Positions 15,366-24,067 of a stretch of DNA of 64,000 bases are shown piece after piece. Positions within the stretch are counted from its first letter, which is position 1, and every line of letters starts with the position of its first letter. The notes beneath the pieces were generated by a model. That model was not told the origin of the DNA. It searched no databases and saw only the letters and a program-made list of their open reading frames with translations. A program made the position numbers and the translations under genes. This DNA is from Microbacterium esteraromaticum (GTDB taxonomy: Bacteria; Actinomycetota; Actinomycetes; Actinomycetales; Microbacteriaceae): positions 1,302,001-1,366,000 of the forward strand of contig NZ_CP043732.1 of NCBI RefSeq assembly GCF_014084045.1, given 5' to 3'.

Positions 15366-17729
15366 ATGACGTTTCGACGATGGACCGCGCTCAGCGCGGC
15401 AGTACTGACCGCTGCGCTCGCGACAGGGACGATCGCTTCGGCGGCCGCTTCCCCCAGCGGTGCGACGACCGTGACGTGGCAGGACCGTCTGGGAGAGATC
15501 GCTCAGGGCGTGGTAGCCGAGGTGGACGACTTCCAGGCCTCCATGTACGAGCGGACACCACAGGTGACTGCACGACGGATGATGAGCGTCGTCGCCCATG
15601 AGCTCGCCGAGCACTCCGACCCGGTGGCGGCGTGGGAGGCGCTGCAGCTGGTGCTCGACCATCAGATCATGGACCCCTCGCACGAGGCGTACGGTTCGCT
15701 GCCGAACGACATCTGGGGCGATTGCTGGTACGGCGTGGAGTGCCACCAGTTCACCGTCGCGCCGAGCACACCGACGTCGGCGGGAGCGGCATCGCAGGTC
15801 GCGCGCACGGCCGAGCTCGAGGCGGGGCCCCATGTGCTCACGTTCGATGTCAGGGATTCGGTCACGGCGGTGCAGGCCAACTACCACGTGTTCCAGGCGC
15901 TGGTCGGCGGACAGGTGGTCTGGGAACGCGACGTGTCGGGCGGTACGACCGCGTGGGAGCACGTGAGCGTCGACGTCTCAGCGCAGACATCCGGCGCGGC
16001 CAGCACGACCGTCTCCTTCCGACTTCTCGAGAAGAGAGGGGTCACCAACTTCGCCGTGCAGGTGTCGCTCGACTCCATGGCGCTCAGCGGCTCGTCCATC
16101 GACGATGACGCCCCGTCCGCCTGGACAGCGTCGCAGACGGGAACAGGGGTGGAGGTCGTCGTAGGGCCCAACGGCACGCCCGAGATCAACGCGACGTCGT
16201 TCTCGCTGCTTCTCGGCGCCGGCATCCTGAACGCGCCTCAGTACTTCACCCAGTTCACCCCGGCGCAGCAGCAGGTGATCCGCGACCGGTTCGTCCTCGC
16301 CTCCCGCTCGACGCTCGAGGCGCCTCACGCCCAGCTCGGTTACACCAACGCCCGTCTCCTGCGCGATGTGCAGATGATCCTCGTCGGTCAGGGTGCGGGT
16401 GATGCCGCGCTGTACCAGGCGGGGGTCGAGCGCTGGCGGGACTGGCTGCAGTACACGCGGGAGTGGGGCATCCGCGAGTACGGTTCGACGGTCTACTACG
16501 GGATCGACCTGGGTGCGCTGATGATGGGTCACGGGTACGTGCAGGACCCCGTGCTGCGTGACGAGTTCCGCAAGGCGCTGGACTTCTTCTGGTACGACAT
16601 CGCGGCGAACTTCCTCCCCGCCTCCGAGACGATGGCCGGATCGTCATCCCGCGAGTACGACTGGACGCATTCCAGCGGTCCTGCGTACTTCCTCCGGGTC
16701 GAGGACTGGCGCACGCGACCGCTCGACTCGTACTCGGTCTTCAACTACCAGGTGCTCGTCTCCTATCGTGGCGGCGAGGTCTATCACCCGGGTACCGCAC
16801 ATCGTGCGCTGGCGACCACCTCTCCCAAGATCGTCGAGGCGAAGACCGACCCGAATCGCTTCCTCGACCGCTACGCCTACATTCAGGACGGACGTGCGAT
16901 GGGGAGCACGAGTGAGAGCTTCACGAATGTGATCCCCGGTATGGGCGCACCCACGCCGTATGACAAGGCGATCAGCATCAGCGCGGTCGGCAGCGATCCG
17001 GCGGTCGGAACGGTGAGCATCGTGCCGGCCGCAGGAACAGACCCCTATGGCAAGACCTACCCGGGATCTGCGCCCCTGCACGCGATCCTGCACCCGGTGA
17101 CCGCACAGAAGGGCGGTGATCTGCTCACCCAGCTGGATCTGCGTCCGGCTGGAACGCGGACCTCGTCGTTCGAGACGAACGTGATGATCCCGGCTGGATC
17201 CGAAGCAGTTCTGCTCGATGGTGGCGTGGTCGACACCACGGTGCTGGGTTCGACGCCCGCATCTCTCACCTCGACGGTCACTCTGTGGGAGGGAGACAGC
17301 TGCATCGCCGTGCGCGTGCTCCGCGCCGACGGGATCGACGGACAGACGCCGCAGGCCGCCTTCGTGGTCGACCAGGCAGGGTCGGATATCGGGATGGCGC
17401 GGTTCGCGATAACCCAGTTCACCTCGCCGAGCCGCACCACTCTGCTCGCGGAGCGTGCAGCGGTCACCCTCTATGCGCGGACCGGAGCATGCGCCTCGCT
17501 CGCCGACGCTCAGACCTTCGCGGCCGAGACCGCGTCGGCGAAGATCTCGCAGCAGCAGTCGGCGACCGTGCACTCATCCGCGGTCACGACTCCGGATGGC
17601 GACCTGCTGCAGGTGGGGACCGATATCGTCGCTCGTGACCAGCTGTTCCGCAAGGTGAACGGCGTCGCCGTTCTCGCACCCTCCATCCTCACGGTCAACG
17701 GCGTCGATTACTCGACGGTGCTCGACTGA
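15366..17729 (+). CDS. Large secreted protein, possible polysaccharide-active enzyme
   Basis: Family not recognised. The 787-residue protein has a Sec signal peptide (cleavage near ASAAA, about residue 28) and a short helical N-terminal region. Residues about 125-235 look like a beta-sandwich carbohydrate-binding-type insert (HVLTFDVRD, VSFRLLEKRG). Residues about 265-430 are helical with Trp/Tyr/Glu-rich segments (GIREYGSTVYYGIDLGAL, REYDWTHSSG) reminiscent of an alpha/alpha toroid. A C-terminal beta-rich region of about 300 residues follows. Toroid plus beta-sandwich is common in polysaccharide lyases and some glycosidases (family knowledge). The operon context, between importer and dehydrogenase, supports depolymerisation of the imported glycan outside the cell. 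No catalytic residues can be assigned. Confidence 0.6.
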   Translation: MTFRRWTALSAAVLTAALATGTIASAAASPSGATTVTWQDRLGEIAQGVVAEVDDFQASMYERTPQVTARRMMSVVAHELAEHSDPVAAWEALQLVLDHQIMDPSHEAYGSLPNDIWGDCWYGVECHQFTVAPSTPTSAGAASQVARTAELEAGPHVLTFDVRDSVTAVQANYHVFQALVGGQVVWERDVSGGTTAWEHVSVDVSAQTSGAASTTVSFRLLEKRGVTNFAVQVSLDSMALSGSSIDDDAPSAWTASQTGTGVEVVVGPNGTPEINATSFSLLLGAGILNAPQYFTQFTPAQQQVIRDRFVLASRSTLEAPHAQLGYTNARLLRDVQMILVGQGAGDAALYQAGVERWRDWLQYTREWGIREYGSTVYYGIDLGALMMGHGYVQDPVLRDEFRKALDFFWYDIAANFLPASETMAGSSSREYDWTHSSGPAYFLRVEDWRTRPLDSYSVFNYQVLVSYRGGEVYHPGTAHRALATTSPKIVEAKTDPNRFLDRYAYIQDGRAMGSTSESFTNVIPGMGAPTPYDKAISISAVGSDPAVGTVSIVPAAGTDPYGKTYPGSAPLHAILHPVTAQKGGDLLTQLDLRPAGTRTSSFETNVMIPAGSEAVLLDGGVVDTTVLGSTPASLTSTVTLWEGDSCIAVRVLRADGIDGQTPQAAFVVDQAGSDIGMARFAITQFTSPSRTTLLAERAAVTLYARTGACASLADAQTFAAETASAKISQQQSATVHSSAVTTPDGDLLQVGTDIVARDQLFRKVNGVAVLAPSILTVNGVDYSTVLD

Positions 17730-17772
17730 CGTCAAGGGACGATCGCGCATCGTCGGAAAGGAGAGTCGACCC

Positions 17773-18744
17773 GTGAAGGTCGTGCTCATCGGTGCGGGGG
17801 CATATGCTCGCGCCCACGCCAACGCCATCCGTGGCATCGCGGAGCTCGAGCTGGTCGCGGTCGTCGATCGCGACGCCCAGCGCGCGGGCCAGCTGGCCGC
17901 CGAGTTCGAGTCGACGGCCTTCACGGGCGTCGAGCAGGCATGCGTCGCGGTGCAGCCCGACATCGCCACTGTCATCGTGCCCACCGCGGCGCATGTCGAC
18001 GTCGCGCTCCAGGCCCTGCGTGGGGGCGCGCACGTGCTGCTCGAGAAGCCTCTCGCGCGGTCGGTCGCCGAGTGCGCGACGCTGGCTGAGGAAGCGGATC
18101 GGCGGGGGCTGCTCGTCGACGTCGTCAGCCAACGCCGTTTTCAGGAGGGCGGAGCCGCCGTGAAGGAGGCTCTTCGTCAGGGGATGCTCGGGAGGGTCGG
18201 CACGGCCCATCTCGACACGTCTGTATGGCGTGACGATGCGTACTTCACCGACGCGGGCTGGCGCGGCAGATCGGCGGAGGGCGGAGGGAACCTGCTGAAC
18301 CACGGATGGCATGCCCTCGACCTGCTGATCTGGTTCCTCGGCGTGCCGGACGAGGCGCACGGGTTCCGGGTGACGTCACGCGTCCCGGGCGTCGACGTGG
18401 AGGAGAGTCTCGCGGCGGCGCTGCGCTTTTCCGGCGGGAGCCTGGGCGTTCTCGAGGCGAGTCTGGTCGCCAGAGGTGGGCCGCGCATGAGGCTCACCCT
18501 TACCGGCGATCGAGGAACCGCCTGGGTCGAGGACACCCAGGCGGGGCTCGTCCACATCGACGATCGAGGTGGCACCCGGGAGTTCCGCTGGGATTCGGTG
18601 GATGCCGATGCCGCCCTGCGGACGCAGTACCTCGGACTCATGCGAGCGATCCGTGGCGGAGAGCAGCTGCGTGTAGGACTCGACGGCGCCCTGCAGACCC
18701 TTCAGGCGGCGGAGCTGGTCTTGGCGGCTGTGGCGGACGGCTGA
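17773..18744 (+). CDS. Gfo/Idh/MocA-family NAD(P)-dependent oxidoreductase
   Basis: The 323-residue enzyme has a Rossmann GAGAYARAHANAI motif, the LLEKPLARS (EKP) motif (about residue 94) and GGGNLLNHGWHALDLLIWF carrying the family's catalytic-region His. GTG start with GGAAAGGAGAG upstream. It is the last gene of the sugar operon and likely oxidises or epimerises a hydroxyl of the imported sugar. It is convergent with the ROK repressor gene across a 58-base gap full of short repeats. Confidence 0.88.
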   Translation: MKVVLIGAGAYARAHANAIRGIAELELVAVVDRDAQRAGQLAAEFESTAFTGVEQACVAVQPDIATVIVPTAAHVDVALQALRGGAHVLLEKPLARSVAECATLAEEADRRGLLVDVVSQRRFQEGGAAVKEALRQGMLGRVGTAHLDTSVWRDDAYFTDAGWRGRSAEGGGNLLNHGWHALDLLIWFLGVPDEAHGFRVTSRVPGVDVEESLAAALRFSGGSLGVLEASLVARGGPRMRLTLTGDRGTAWVEDTQAGLVHIDDRGGTREFRWDSVDADAALRTQYLGLMRAIRGGEQLRVGLDGALQTLQAAELVLAAVADG

Positions 18745-18746
18745 CG

Positions 18747-18795
18747 CCCGCTCTCGCGGACGGCCCGCTCTCGCGGACGCCCGCTCTCGCGCGAC
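18747..18795. repeat. Three tandem copies of a CCCGCTCTCGCG unit
   Basis: The unit CCCGCTCTCGCGGACG is present at 18747-18762 and 18764-18779, with a third variant at 18780-18795. The array fills the gap between the oxidoreductase and ROK stop codons. It has no long dyad and therefore does not look like a simple terminator. Confidence 0.7.
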
Positions 18796-18802
18796 GACTC
18801 GC

Positions 18803-19942
18803 TCAGCCTGCTGCGAGCGGAACGATCCGCGGGCGCGGCAGCGCGACGCCGCCGTGGATCGCGTCTGCGCATCGGTCGAAGGCGAACACGACCGCCCCGT
18901 AGGCGGCCGCGTCCGCGCCCAGCGCGGCGCTCACGATGGGGAGTTCGAACGGAAGGGCGGTGTGTCGTGCGACTGCACGGGCCAGCGGCTCGCGGAACGC
19001 ATCGCGTGCGAGGGACATGCCGCCGCCGACGACGACGATGGCGGGGTCGAGGGCCATGGTGAGCAGCGCGATGCTGCGACCGAGGTCGTCGATGAGCTGC
19101 TCGATCTCGTCGCGCGCGTCCAGATCGCCGGATGCGGCCCGCTGGGCGACCTCTTCGCCGGTGGGAGCGGTGCGCCAGACGATCTCACCCGTCGTGGGAT
19201 CGCTCTGGCTGACGGCGAGACGTCCGATGTCGCCGGCCACGTTGTGCGATCCGCGTCGAGCTAGTCCGCCGAGGATCGCTCCCGCCGCGACGCGTGTGCC
19301 GACCGAGACGTAGAGGACGTCGTCGACGAGGCGCGCCGCACCGAGGTGGTGTTCTGCCAGAGCGGCGAGACGCACGCCGTTGTCGATCGCCAGCGGGCAG
19401 CCGAACGCACTCTGGAACTGCGCGGGCAGATCGATGCTCGCCCACCCGGGGATGATCACGGAGGTCAGAACCCGGCCACTGACGTCGACGATGCCGGGGA
19501 GGGAGACGCCGATCGCACGCAGAGCCGCCGGATCCACTCCGTCTGCGGCGAGAGCGGTGCGCAGGTGGCTGATGACGGCGTCGATCTGCTCGGCGCCGGT
19601 CGATGCGGTGTCCACGCCGGGGAAGCTGTGCCTCGAGAGCACGGTTCCGGAGAGGTCGGCGAGCAGAACGCGCACGCTGTGAGTGCCGACGTCGATGCCG
19701 GCGACCACTCCGGCTCCTGACCGGAACTCATAGGTTCGCGCGGGGCGCCCGGCGGTGCGCGGTCCGGCCGGCGATGCCGTCTCGGTCACGATCCCCATCG
19801 CAGAGAGCTGAGCGAGCGAGCTCTCGACGGAGGTGCGGGAGATGTCGAGGGCGCGGGCGAGGTCGGTCACGGTCGCGGAGCCGGAGTCGCGCAGATGCAC
19901 GGCTGTGCGGGCCGGCAGCGAGAGGCGATCGGAATCGTTCAT
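18803..19942 (-). CDS. ROK-family transcriptional repressor (NagC/XylR type)
   Basis: Start at minus-strand ATG 19942 with GGGAGGG upstream; 379 residues. The N-terminal winged helix-turn-helix (VTDLARALDISRTSVESSL, about residues 24-42) is followed by a ROK sugar-kinase-like domain with GIDVGTHSVRVLLADLSG (phosphate 1-like motif). The zinc motif CxCGxxGCxE of typical ROK proteins is absent: the corresponding stretch (GRLAVSQSDPTTGE) contains no Cys. This suggests ligand binding without kinase activity. It probably represses the sugar operon and the divergent epimerase gene through the dyad at 20056-20084. Confidence 0.88.
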   Translation of the reverse strand: MNDSDRLSLPARTAVHLRDSGSATVTDLARALDISRTSVESSLAQLSAMGIVTETASPAGPRTAGRPARTYEFRSGAGVVAGIDVGTHSVRVLLADLSGTVLSRHSFPGVDTASTGAEQIDAVISHLRTALAADGVDPAALRAIGVSLPGIVDVSGRVLTSVIIPGWASIDLPAQFQSAFGCPLAIDNGVRLAALAEHHLGAARLVDDVLYVSVGTRVAAGAILGGLARRGSHNVAGDIGRLAVSQSDPTTGEIVWRTAPTGEEVAQRAASGDLDARDEIEQLIDDLGRSIALLTMALDPAIVVVGGGMSLARDAFREPLARAVARHTALPFELPIVSAALGADAAAYGAVVFAFDRCADAIHGGVALPRPRIVPLAAG

Positions 19943-20055
19943 GTGCCCTCCCAGCTGATCGACGGTGGAGTAAACGTAACACAATGGCCAAACGGCGCCG
20001 CGGGGTCGAGACGCCGCGATACGGCCCGATTGAGGGGGTGATGTGCGATTGGTGA

Positions 20056-20084
20056 TTGAATTATCACAGTACTGTGGCATAATT
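20056..20084. promoter_or_regulatory. Divergent promoter with CACAGTACTGTG operator
   Basis: TTGAAT (20056-20061) and ATAATT (20079-20084), 17 bases apart, form a plus-strand promoter for the epimerase. GATAAT on the minus strand (complement of 20060-20065) could serve the ROK gene. Between them is the perfect palindrome CACAGTACTGTG (20065-20076), extended by near-symmetric AATTAT/ATAATT flanks. This is the probable ROK operator. Confidence 0.7.
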
Positions 20085-20113
20085 GAATCGATTTCTCAGA
20101 GCAAGGGAGCGGG

Positions 20114-21163
20114 ATGAGCGGCGAATCGATCCGGGCAGATGGTTTCACGTCGGAGCAGGAGCTGGAGGATGCGCTGACCGAGCCGCGCTCGTCGCTCATC
20201 GACGACATGAGGCGGCGCAGCGGAGACCTGGTGCTGCTGGGGGCGGGAGGCAAGATGGGGCCCACTCTCGCCATCCTCGCCCGTCGCGCGATGGACGCCG
20301 CGGGTCGGACCGGTGACAGGGTCTACGCCGTATCGCGGTTCGGTGATGGGCAGTCTCGCGATCGGCTCGAGGCGGCGGGGGTCACGGTGATCCCCTTCGA
20401 CCTCGTCGACAGCGACGACCTCTCCGCCCTTCCGGATGCCGATGACGTGATCTTCATGGTCGGCGCGAAGTTCGGGGCGGCGACCAATGCCTCATGGGCA
20501 TGGGAGGTCAACGCCGCATTGCCCGACCGGATCGCCCGTCGGTACCGGGGCGCGACGATCGTGGTGTTCTCTACGGGGAACGTCTACCCGTTCGTGGCGC
20601 CCACCACCGGCGGCGCGGATGAGACGACGACTCCGGCCCCGATCGGGGAGTACGCCCAGTCGTGTCTCGGGCGGGAGCGGGTGTTCGAGTTCGCTGCTCG
20701 AGAGCGGGGAACGTCGGTCGCGATCGTTCGTCTGAACTACGCGGTCGACCTGAGATACGGCGTGCTCGCCGACATCGGCCAGGCAGTCGCGTCCGGGGAG
20801 CCGGTCTCTCTGGCCACCGCCAACGTCAATGTCGTATGGCAGGGATACGCGAACGAGGTGGTGCTCCGCAGCCTCGGTCACGCTGCACCCGAGCCCTTCA
20901 TCGTCAACCTCGCCGGGCCCGAGCTGCTGAGTGTCGAGAAGCTGGCGCGCGAGTTCGGACTGCTGCTGCACGCAGAGCCCGTGCTCGAGGGGCAGCCCGA
21001 GAGCAGCGCTCTGCTGAGCGACTCGACGAAGTGCATGCGGCTGTTCGGCTACCCCGATGTGTCGGCAGCGCAGCTGGTGCAGTGGCAGGCGCAGTGGATC
21101 CAGCGAGGTCTGCCGCTTTCATCCAAGCCGACGAAATGGGCCGTGCGCGACGGCCGATTCTGA
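20114..21163 (+). CDS. NAD-dependent epimerase/dehydratase-like protein with altered active site
   Basis: The 349-residue extended-SDR fold has a Rossmann motif GAGGKMG (about residue 43) and the serine-containing strand VVFSTGNVYP. In the usual YxxxK catalytic pair the Tyr is present (GEYAQSCLGRE) but the Lys is replaced by Cys. The N-terminus carries about 35 extra residues before the nucleotide-binding strand. Transcribed from the ROK-controlled divergent promoter, it likely acts on the imported sugar or its oxidation product. The chemistry may not be classical epimerisation. Confidence 0.8.
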   Translation: MSGESIRADGFTSEQELEDALTEPRSSLIDDMRRRSGDLVLLGAGGKMGPTLAILARRAMDAAGRTGDRVYAVSRFGDGQSRDRLEAAGVTVIPFDLVDSDDLSALPDADDVIFMVGAKFGAATNASWAWEVNAALPDRIARRYRGATIVVFSTGNVYPFVAPTTGGADETTTPAPIGEYAQSCLGRERVFEFAARERGTSVAIVRLNYAVDLRYGVLADIGQAVASGEPVSLATANVNVVWQGYANEVVLRSLGHAAPEPFIVNLAGPELLSVEKLAREFGLLLHAEPVLEGQPESSALLSDSTKCMRLFGYPDVSAAQLVQWQAQWIQRGLPLSSKPTKWAVRDGRF

Positions 21164-21222
21164 GCCGCATCCGAGAGGGCGGTGCCCCCCGACCCGGCGC
21201 GCGTCAGCCGGCCTTCACACCG

Positions 21223-21564
21223 TCAGCCGGCCTTCTCCGCGCACGGCACGCACAGGCGCGCGAACGGCCGCACCTCCAGCCGCGCCTCCGGAATCGGGCG
21301 GCCGCACGAAGCGCAGACGCCGTACGCACCGGCATCCCACCGCTCGAGAGCCTCGTCGTACTGACGCACCTCGTCGGCCGCTGCATCGGCCAGCGCCGAC
21401 AGGCGCGACCACTCCGACGACAGGGTGACGCCCTCCGGGTCGTGCTCGTCGTCGTCGTTCGAGCCCTGACGGTCGTGCACGAGCGAAGCGAGGGCGGATG
21501 CCGCATGCGCGGCGCGCGCGGCCGCATCCGTCCGCTGCGCGGCGAGCGACTCACGACTGACCAT
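21223..21564 (-). CDS. DksA/TraR-type zinc-finger protein
   Basis: A 113-residue protein started at ATG 21564. An N-terminal helical hairpin rich in Ala precedes a C4 zinc finger (VCASCGRPI ... LCVPCAEK, about residues 82-108), the DksA/TraR C4-type signature. In proteobacteria such proteins bind the RNA polymerase secondary channel. Actinobacterial short versions are mostly uncharacterised. No ribosome-binding site is obvious. Confidence 0.8.
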   Translation of the reverse strand: MVSRESLAAQRTDAAARAAHAASALASLVHDRQGSNDDDEHDPEGVTLSSEWSRLSALADAAADEVRQYDEALERWDAGAYGVCASCGRPIPEARLEVRPFARLCVPCAEKAG

Positions 21565-21658
21565 CCGCACACCCTAGCGCCCACGGAGCACGCGGGCGCA
21601 GGGGTTGCCAGGCCGTCCGGCCGTGCGTGACGATGGGAACGCCGAATCGACGGGAGAC

Positions 21659-22744
21659 ATGATGCAGCTGGGAATGATCGGACTCGGACGAATGGGCGCC
21701 AACATCGTGCGCCGTCTGATGCGCGACGGACACGAATGCGTCGGCTACGACGTCAACCAGGAGGCCGTCGAGGCGCTCGTCGCCGACGGTGCGGTCGGCG
21801 CGAGCGACCTGAACGACTTCGTCTCGAAGCTCGAGGCACCGCGCGTCATCTGGCTGATGGTCCCCGCCGGCCTCACCGGCAGGATCGTCGACCAGGTCGC
21901 CGACCTGCTCGACGAGGGCGACATCATCATCGACGGCGGCAACTCGAACTACCGCGACGACGTGCGCCGCGCCGTCGCGATGCGCGAGCGCGGCCTCGAG
22001 TACGTCGACGTCGGCACGAGCGGCGGCGTTTTCGGTCTCGAGCGCGGGTACTGCCTGATGGTCGGCGGGTCGGATGCCGCGGTGCAGCACATCGAGCCGC
22101 TGCTGAAGACCATCGCGCCCGGAGTCGGCGAGATCGAGCGCACGCCGGGCCGCACCGGCGACCTGGCCCCCGAGGAGCAGGGGTACCTGCACTGCGGCCC
22201 CGCCGGTGCGGGGCACTTCGTGAAGATGGTGCACAACGGCATCGAGTACGGCATCATGGCCGCGATCGCCGAGGGCCTCAACCTGATCGAGAACGCAGAT
22301 GCCGGCGTGCGCGAGGCCGAGCACTCGGCCGAGGTCGCCCCGCTCGAAGAGCCGGAGTTCTACCAGTTCCCGATCGACACCGCGAAGGTCACCGAGCTGT
22401 GGCGCCGCGGATCGGTGATCTCGTCGTGGCTGCTCGACCTGACCGCGACCGCGCTGAACGAGAACCCCACGCTCGACGGTCTGGCCGGTCGCGTCTCGGA
22501 CTCGGGCGAGGGCCGCTGGACGGTCAAGGCCGCGGTCGACGTCGGTGTGCCGGTGCCCGTGCTCGCCGCGTCGCTGTTCGAGCGGTTCGCGTCGCGCGAT
22601 GAGGACAAGTTCGCCAACCAGGTGCTCTCGGCTATGCGACTGCAGTTCGGCGGCCACAAGGAGCTGCCCGCCGGTGACGTCCTCGAGGCCGGTGGCCGCA
22701 AGTCGGAGTCGAGCGACAGCGGCCAGTCGGACACGGCGTCCTGA
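21659..22744 (+). CDS. gnd: 6-phosphogluconate dehydrogenase, short form
   Basis: Oxidative decarboxylation of 6-phosphogluconate to ribulose 5-phosphate (pentose phosphate pathway). It shows the Rossmann motif GLGRMG, GGNSNYRDD, the substrate loop GTSGGVFGLERGYCLMVGG and HFVKMVHNGIEYG with the catalytic Lys. At 361 residues it is well below the roughly 470 of classical Gnd and matches the short class that lacks the long C-terminal helical tail. Two adjacent ATG codons (21659, 21662) follow a GGGAG site. Confidence 0.88.
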   Translation: MMQLGMIGLGRMGANIVRRLMRDGHECVGYDVNQEAVEALVADGAVGASDLNDFVSKLEAPRVIWLMVPAGLTGRIVDQVADLLDEGDIIIDGGNSNYRDDVRRAVAMRERGLEYVDVGTSGGVFGLERGYCLMVGGSDAAVQHIEPLLKTIAPGVGEIERTPGRTGDLAPEEQGYLHCGPAGAGHFVKMVHNGIEYGIMAAIAEGLNLIENADAGVREAEHSAEVAPLEEPEFYQFPIDTAKVTELWRRGSVISSWLLDLTATALNENPTLDGLAGRVSDSGEGRWTVKAAVDVGVPVPVLAASLFERFASRDEDKFANQVLSAMRLQFGGHKELPAGDVLEAGGRKSESSDSGQSDTAS

Positions 22745-22777
22745 GAGCGCGCGAGCGTCAGGGATCCGTCAGCACGC

Positions 22778-22856
22778 ACACATGTCGGCGCAGAAGACGG
22801 ATGTCGGTCGATAGCTCCACTCTCGACCGACATCCGTGTTTCCTGCCGACGTGTGT
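22778..22856. terminator. Nested double hairpin between convergent gnd and cupin genes
   Basis: Inner arms 22797-22811 and 22823-22837 are perfect 15-bp complements. Outer arms 22778-22789 and 22845-22856 pair over 12 bases with one G-T. No U tract follows. It likely ends transcription from both sides. Confidence 0.7.
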
Positions 22857-22879
22857 CCGGTGAGCGGATCGGCGGATGT

Positions 22880-23206
22880 CTACGACTCGGCCCACTCGGT
22901 GACGAACCGGTCGTTGGCGTGGACATGCGTCGCCTCGTAGGTGCCGCCCTCGAGCACCTCGAAGCGGTGCCAGACGAGGGCCGGCACGACGAGGATCTGC
23001 CCGCCGACGCCGACCAGCTGTTCGTCACCCACGGTGAACAGCGCCCGTCCGCGGTGGATGACGAAGGTCTCGGCGTACGGATGCCTGTGCAGGCGCGGCC
23101 CCGACCCCGGGCGGGAGTCGAACTCGCGGATGATGCTGACCGGCGACCCGATCAGGTACCCCTCGAGGTTCTCGTCGGGGCCGACGTCGGCGACGCGGAC
23201 GCTCAT
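22880..23206 (-). CDS. Cupin-domain protein
   Basis: A 108-residue single cupin barrel started at minus-strand ATG 23206 (GGGAGG upstream). Cupin motif 1 appears as RLHRHPYAETFVIHRGRA, with His/His/Glu metal ligands. Motif 2 (LVVPALVWHRF) carries the third His. Its ATG overlaps the stop of the VOC gene (ATGA), so the two are one unit. The substrate is unknown; it may be a small isomerase or a sensor. Confidence 0.82.
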   Translation of the reverse strand: MSVRVADVGPDENLEGYLIGSPVSIIREFDSRPGSGPRLHRHPYAETFVIHRGRALFTVGDEQLVGVGGQILVVPALVWHRFEVLEGGTYEATHVHANDRFVTEWAES

Positions 23207-23652
23207 GATGCCTCCCTGGTGCGGGTGAGGTCTTCGGCCAGCATCACGAGGATGCCGCTCGGTCCACGCAGATAGGTGAGCCGGTAGACCCCCTGGTACT
23301 CGGCGACGCCGCGCAGCGGGTGGCATCCGTGCTGCGCGGCGATCGCCAGCGCCTGGTCGAGATCGTCGACCGAGAACGCGACCCGGTGCATGCCTATCTC
23401 GTTCGGCAGGGTGGGGTCGGTCTCGATCGCGTCCGGATGCACGTACTCGAACAGCTCGATCCGGCCGTCGCCCTCCGGCGTCTGCAGCATCGCGATCCTC
23501 GCGTGGTTGCCGTCGAGCCCGACTGCCGTGTCGGCCCAGTCGCCGCTGACCTCGTCGCGCCCGACGAGGGTGAGGCCGAGAGCGGTGAAGAACGAGATGG
23601 CCTCGTCGAGGTCGCGCACGGCGATGCCGACGTTCTCGAAGCGGATGGTCAT
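23203..23652 (-). CDS. Glyoxalase/VOC-family protein
   Basis: A 149-residue protein of the vicinal-oxygen-chelate superfamily, with two beta-alpha-beta-beta-beta repeats. Metal-ligand positions look conserved: RIELFEY (Glu) at the end of repeat 1, MHRVAF (His) and GILVMLAED (Glu) in repeat 2. The length resembles methylmalonyl-CoA epimerase or lyases of this fold. It is coupled to the downstream cupin; together they suggest handling of a small dicarbonyl or hydroxy-acid compound. Confidence 0.8.
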   Translation of the reverse strand: MTIRFENVGIAVRDLDEAISFFTALGLTLVGRDEVSGDWADTAVGLDGNHARIAMLQTPEGDGRIELFEYVHPDAIETDPTLPNEIGMHRVAFSVDDLDQALAIAAQHGCHPLRGVAEYQGVYRLTYLRGPSGILVMLAEDLTRTREAS

Positions 23653-23662
23653 GCCCGGGATG

Positions 23663-23878
23663 CTACTCCCCGGCGTCCCTCTCGTCAGCAGCGTCCTCCT
23701 CGGCGGCGTGCTCGCGCACGGCCTCGTCGTCGACCTGCGCCGGCGCCGTGTCCATGAGGTAGGCGCGGTCGTCGTTCGGGTCGCCGGTGCCGTCGTCGAG
23801 GCCGTTCGCGAGCAGCTCCTGCCCGGTGGGCTCGTTCTCGTTCTCGGCCGGCTGGTTCTGTGGCGTGCTGTCGCTCAT
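23663..23878 (-). CDS. Small acidic protein of unknown function
   Basis: A 71-residue protein starting at minus-strand ATG 23878 with GAGGAG upstream. It is very rich in Asp, Glu, Asn and Gln (QNQPAENENEP, HAAEEDAADERD) and probably disordered, with a YLMD segment in the middle. It lies ten bases upstream of the VOC gene and is probably co-transcribed. No family was recognised. Confidence 0.6.
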   Translation of the reverse strand: MSDSTPQNQPAENENEPTGQELLANGLDDGTGDPNDDRAYLMDTAPAQVDDEAVREHAAEEDAADERDAGE

Positions 23879-24008
23879 GCTGACTCCTCGGTTCGGTGGG
23901 AGTCCACGATCGTGCCGGTTCGCGGGAGGGTCGAGAGGGTTGACACACTCGCCGGCCAGCGGTTCATGAGGCCGGTGCGATCGCATCCGGGTGCGTCGCG
24001 GCGACGCG

Positions 24009-24053
24009 ATCGACCGCAGGGCCCTCCTCGGGAAGGCGAGCCCTGCGGTCGAT
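24009..24053 (-). terminator. Stem-loop downstream of the HpaI-aldolase operon
   Basis: ATCGACCGCAGGGC (24009-24022) is perfectly complementary to 24040-24053, with a 17-base loop. It sits just past the aldolase stop and would terminate the long minus-strand operon that begins at 31630. Confidence 0.7.
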
Positions 24054-24067
24054 GCGCTCGGCAGATG

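Noticed and set aside
14421..15962. 513-residue minus-strand ORF over the MalG-type permease
   Set aside because: Antisense to a clear permease; no motifs.
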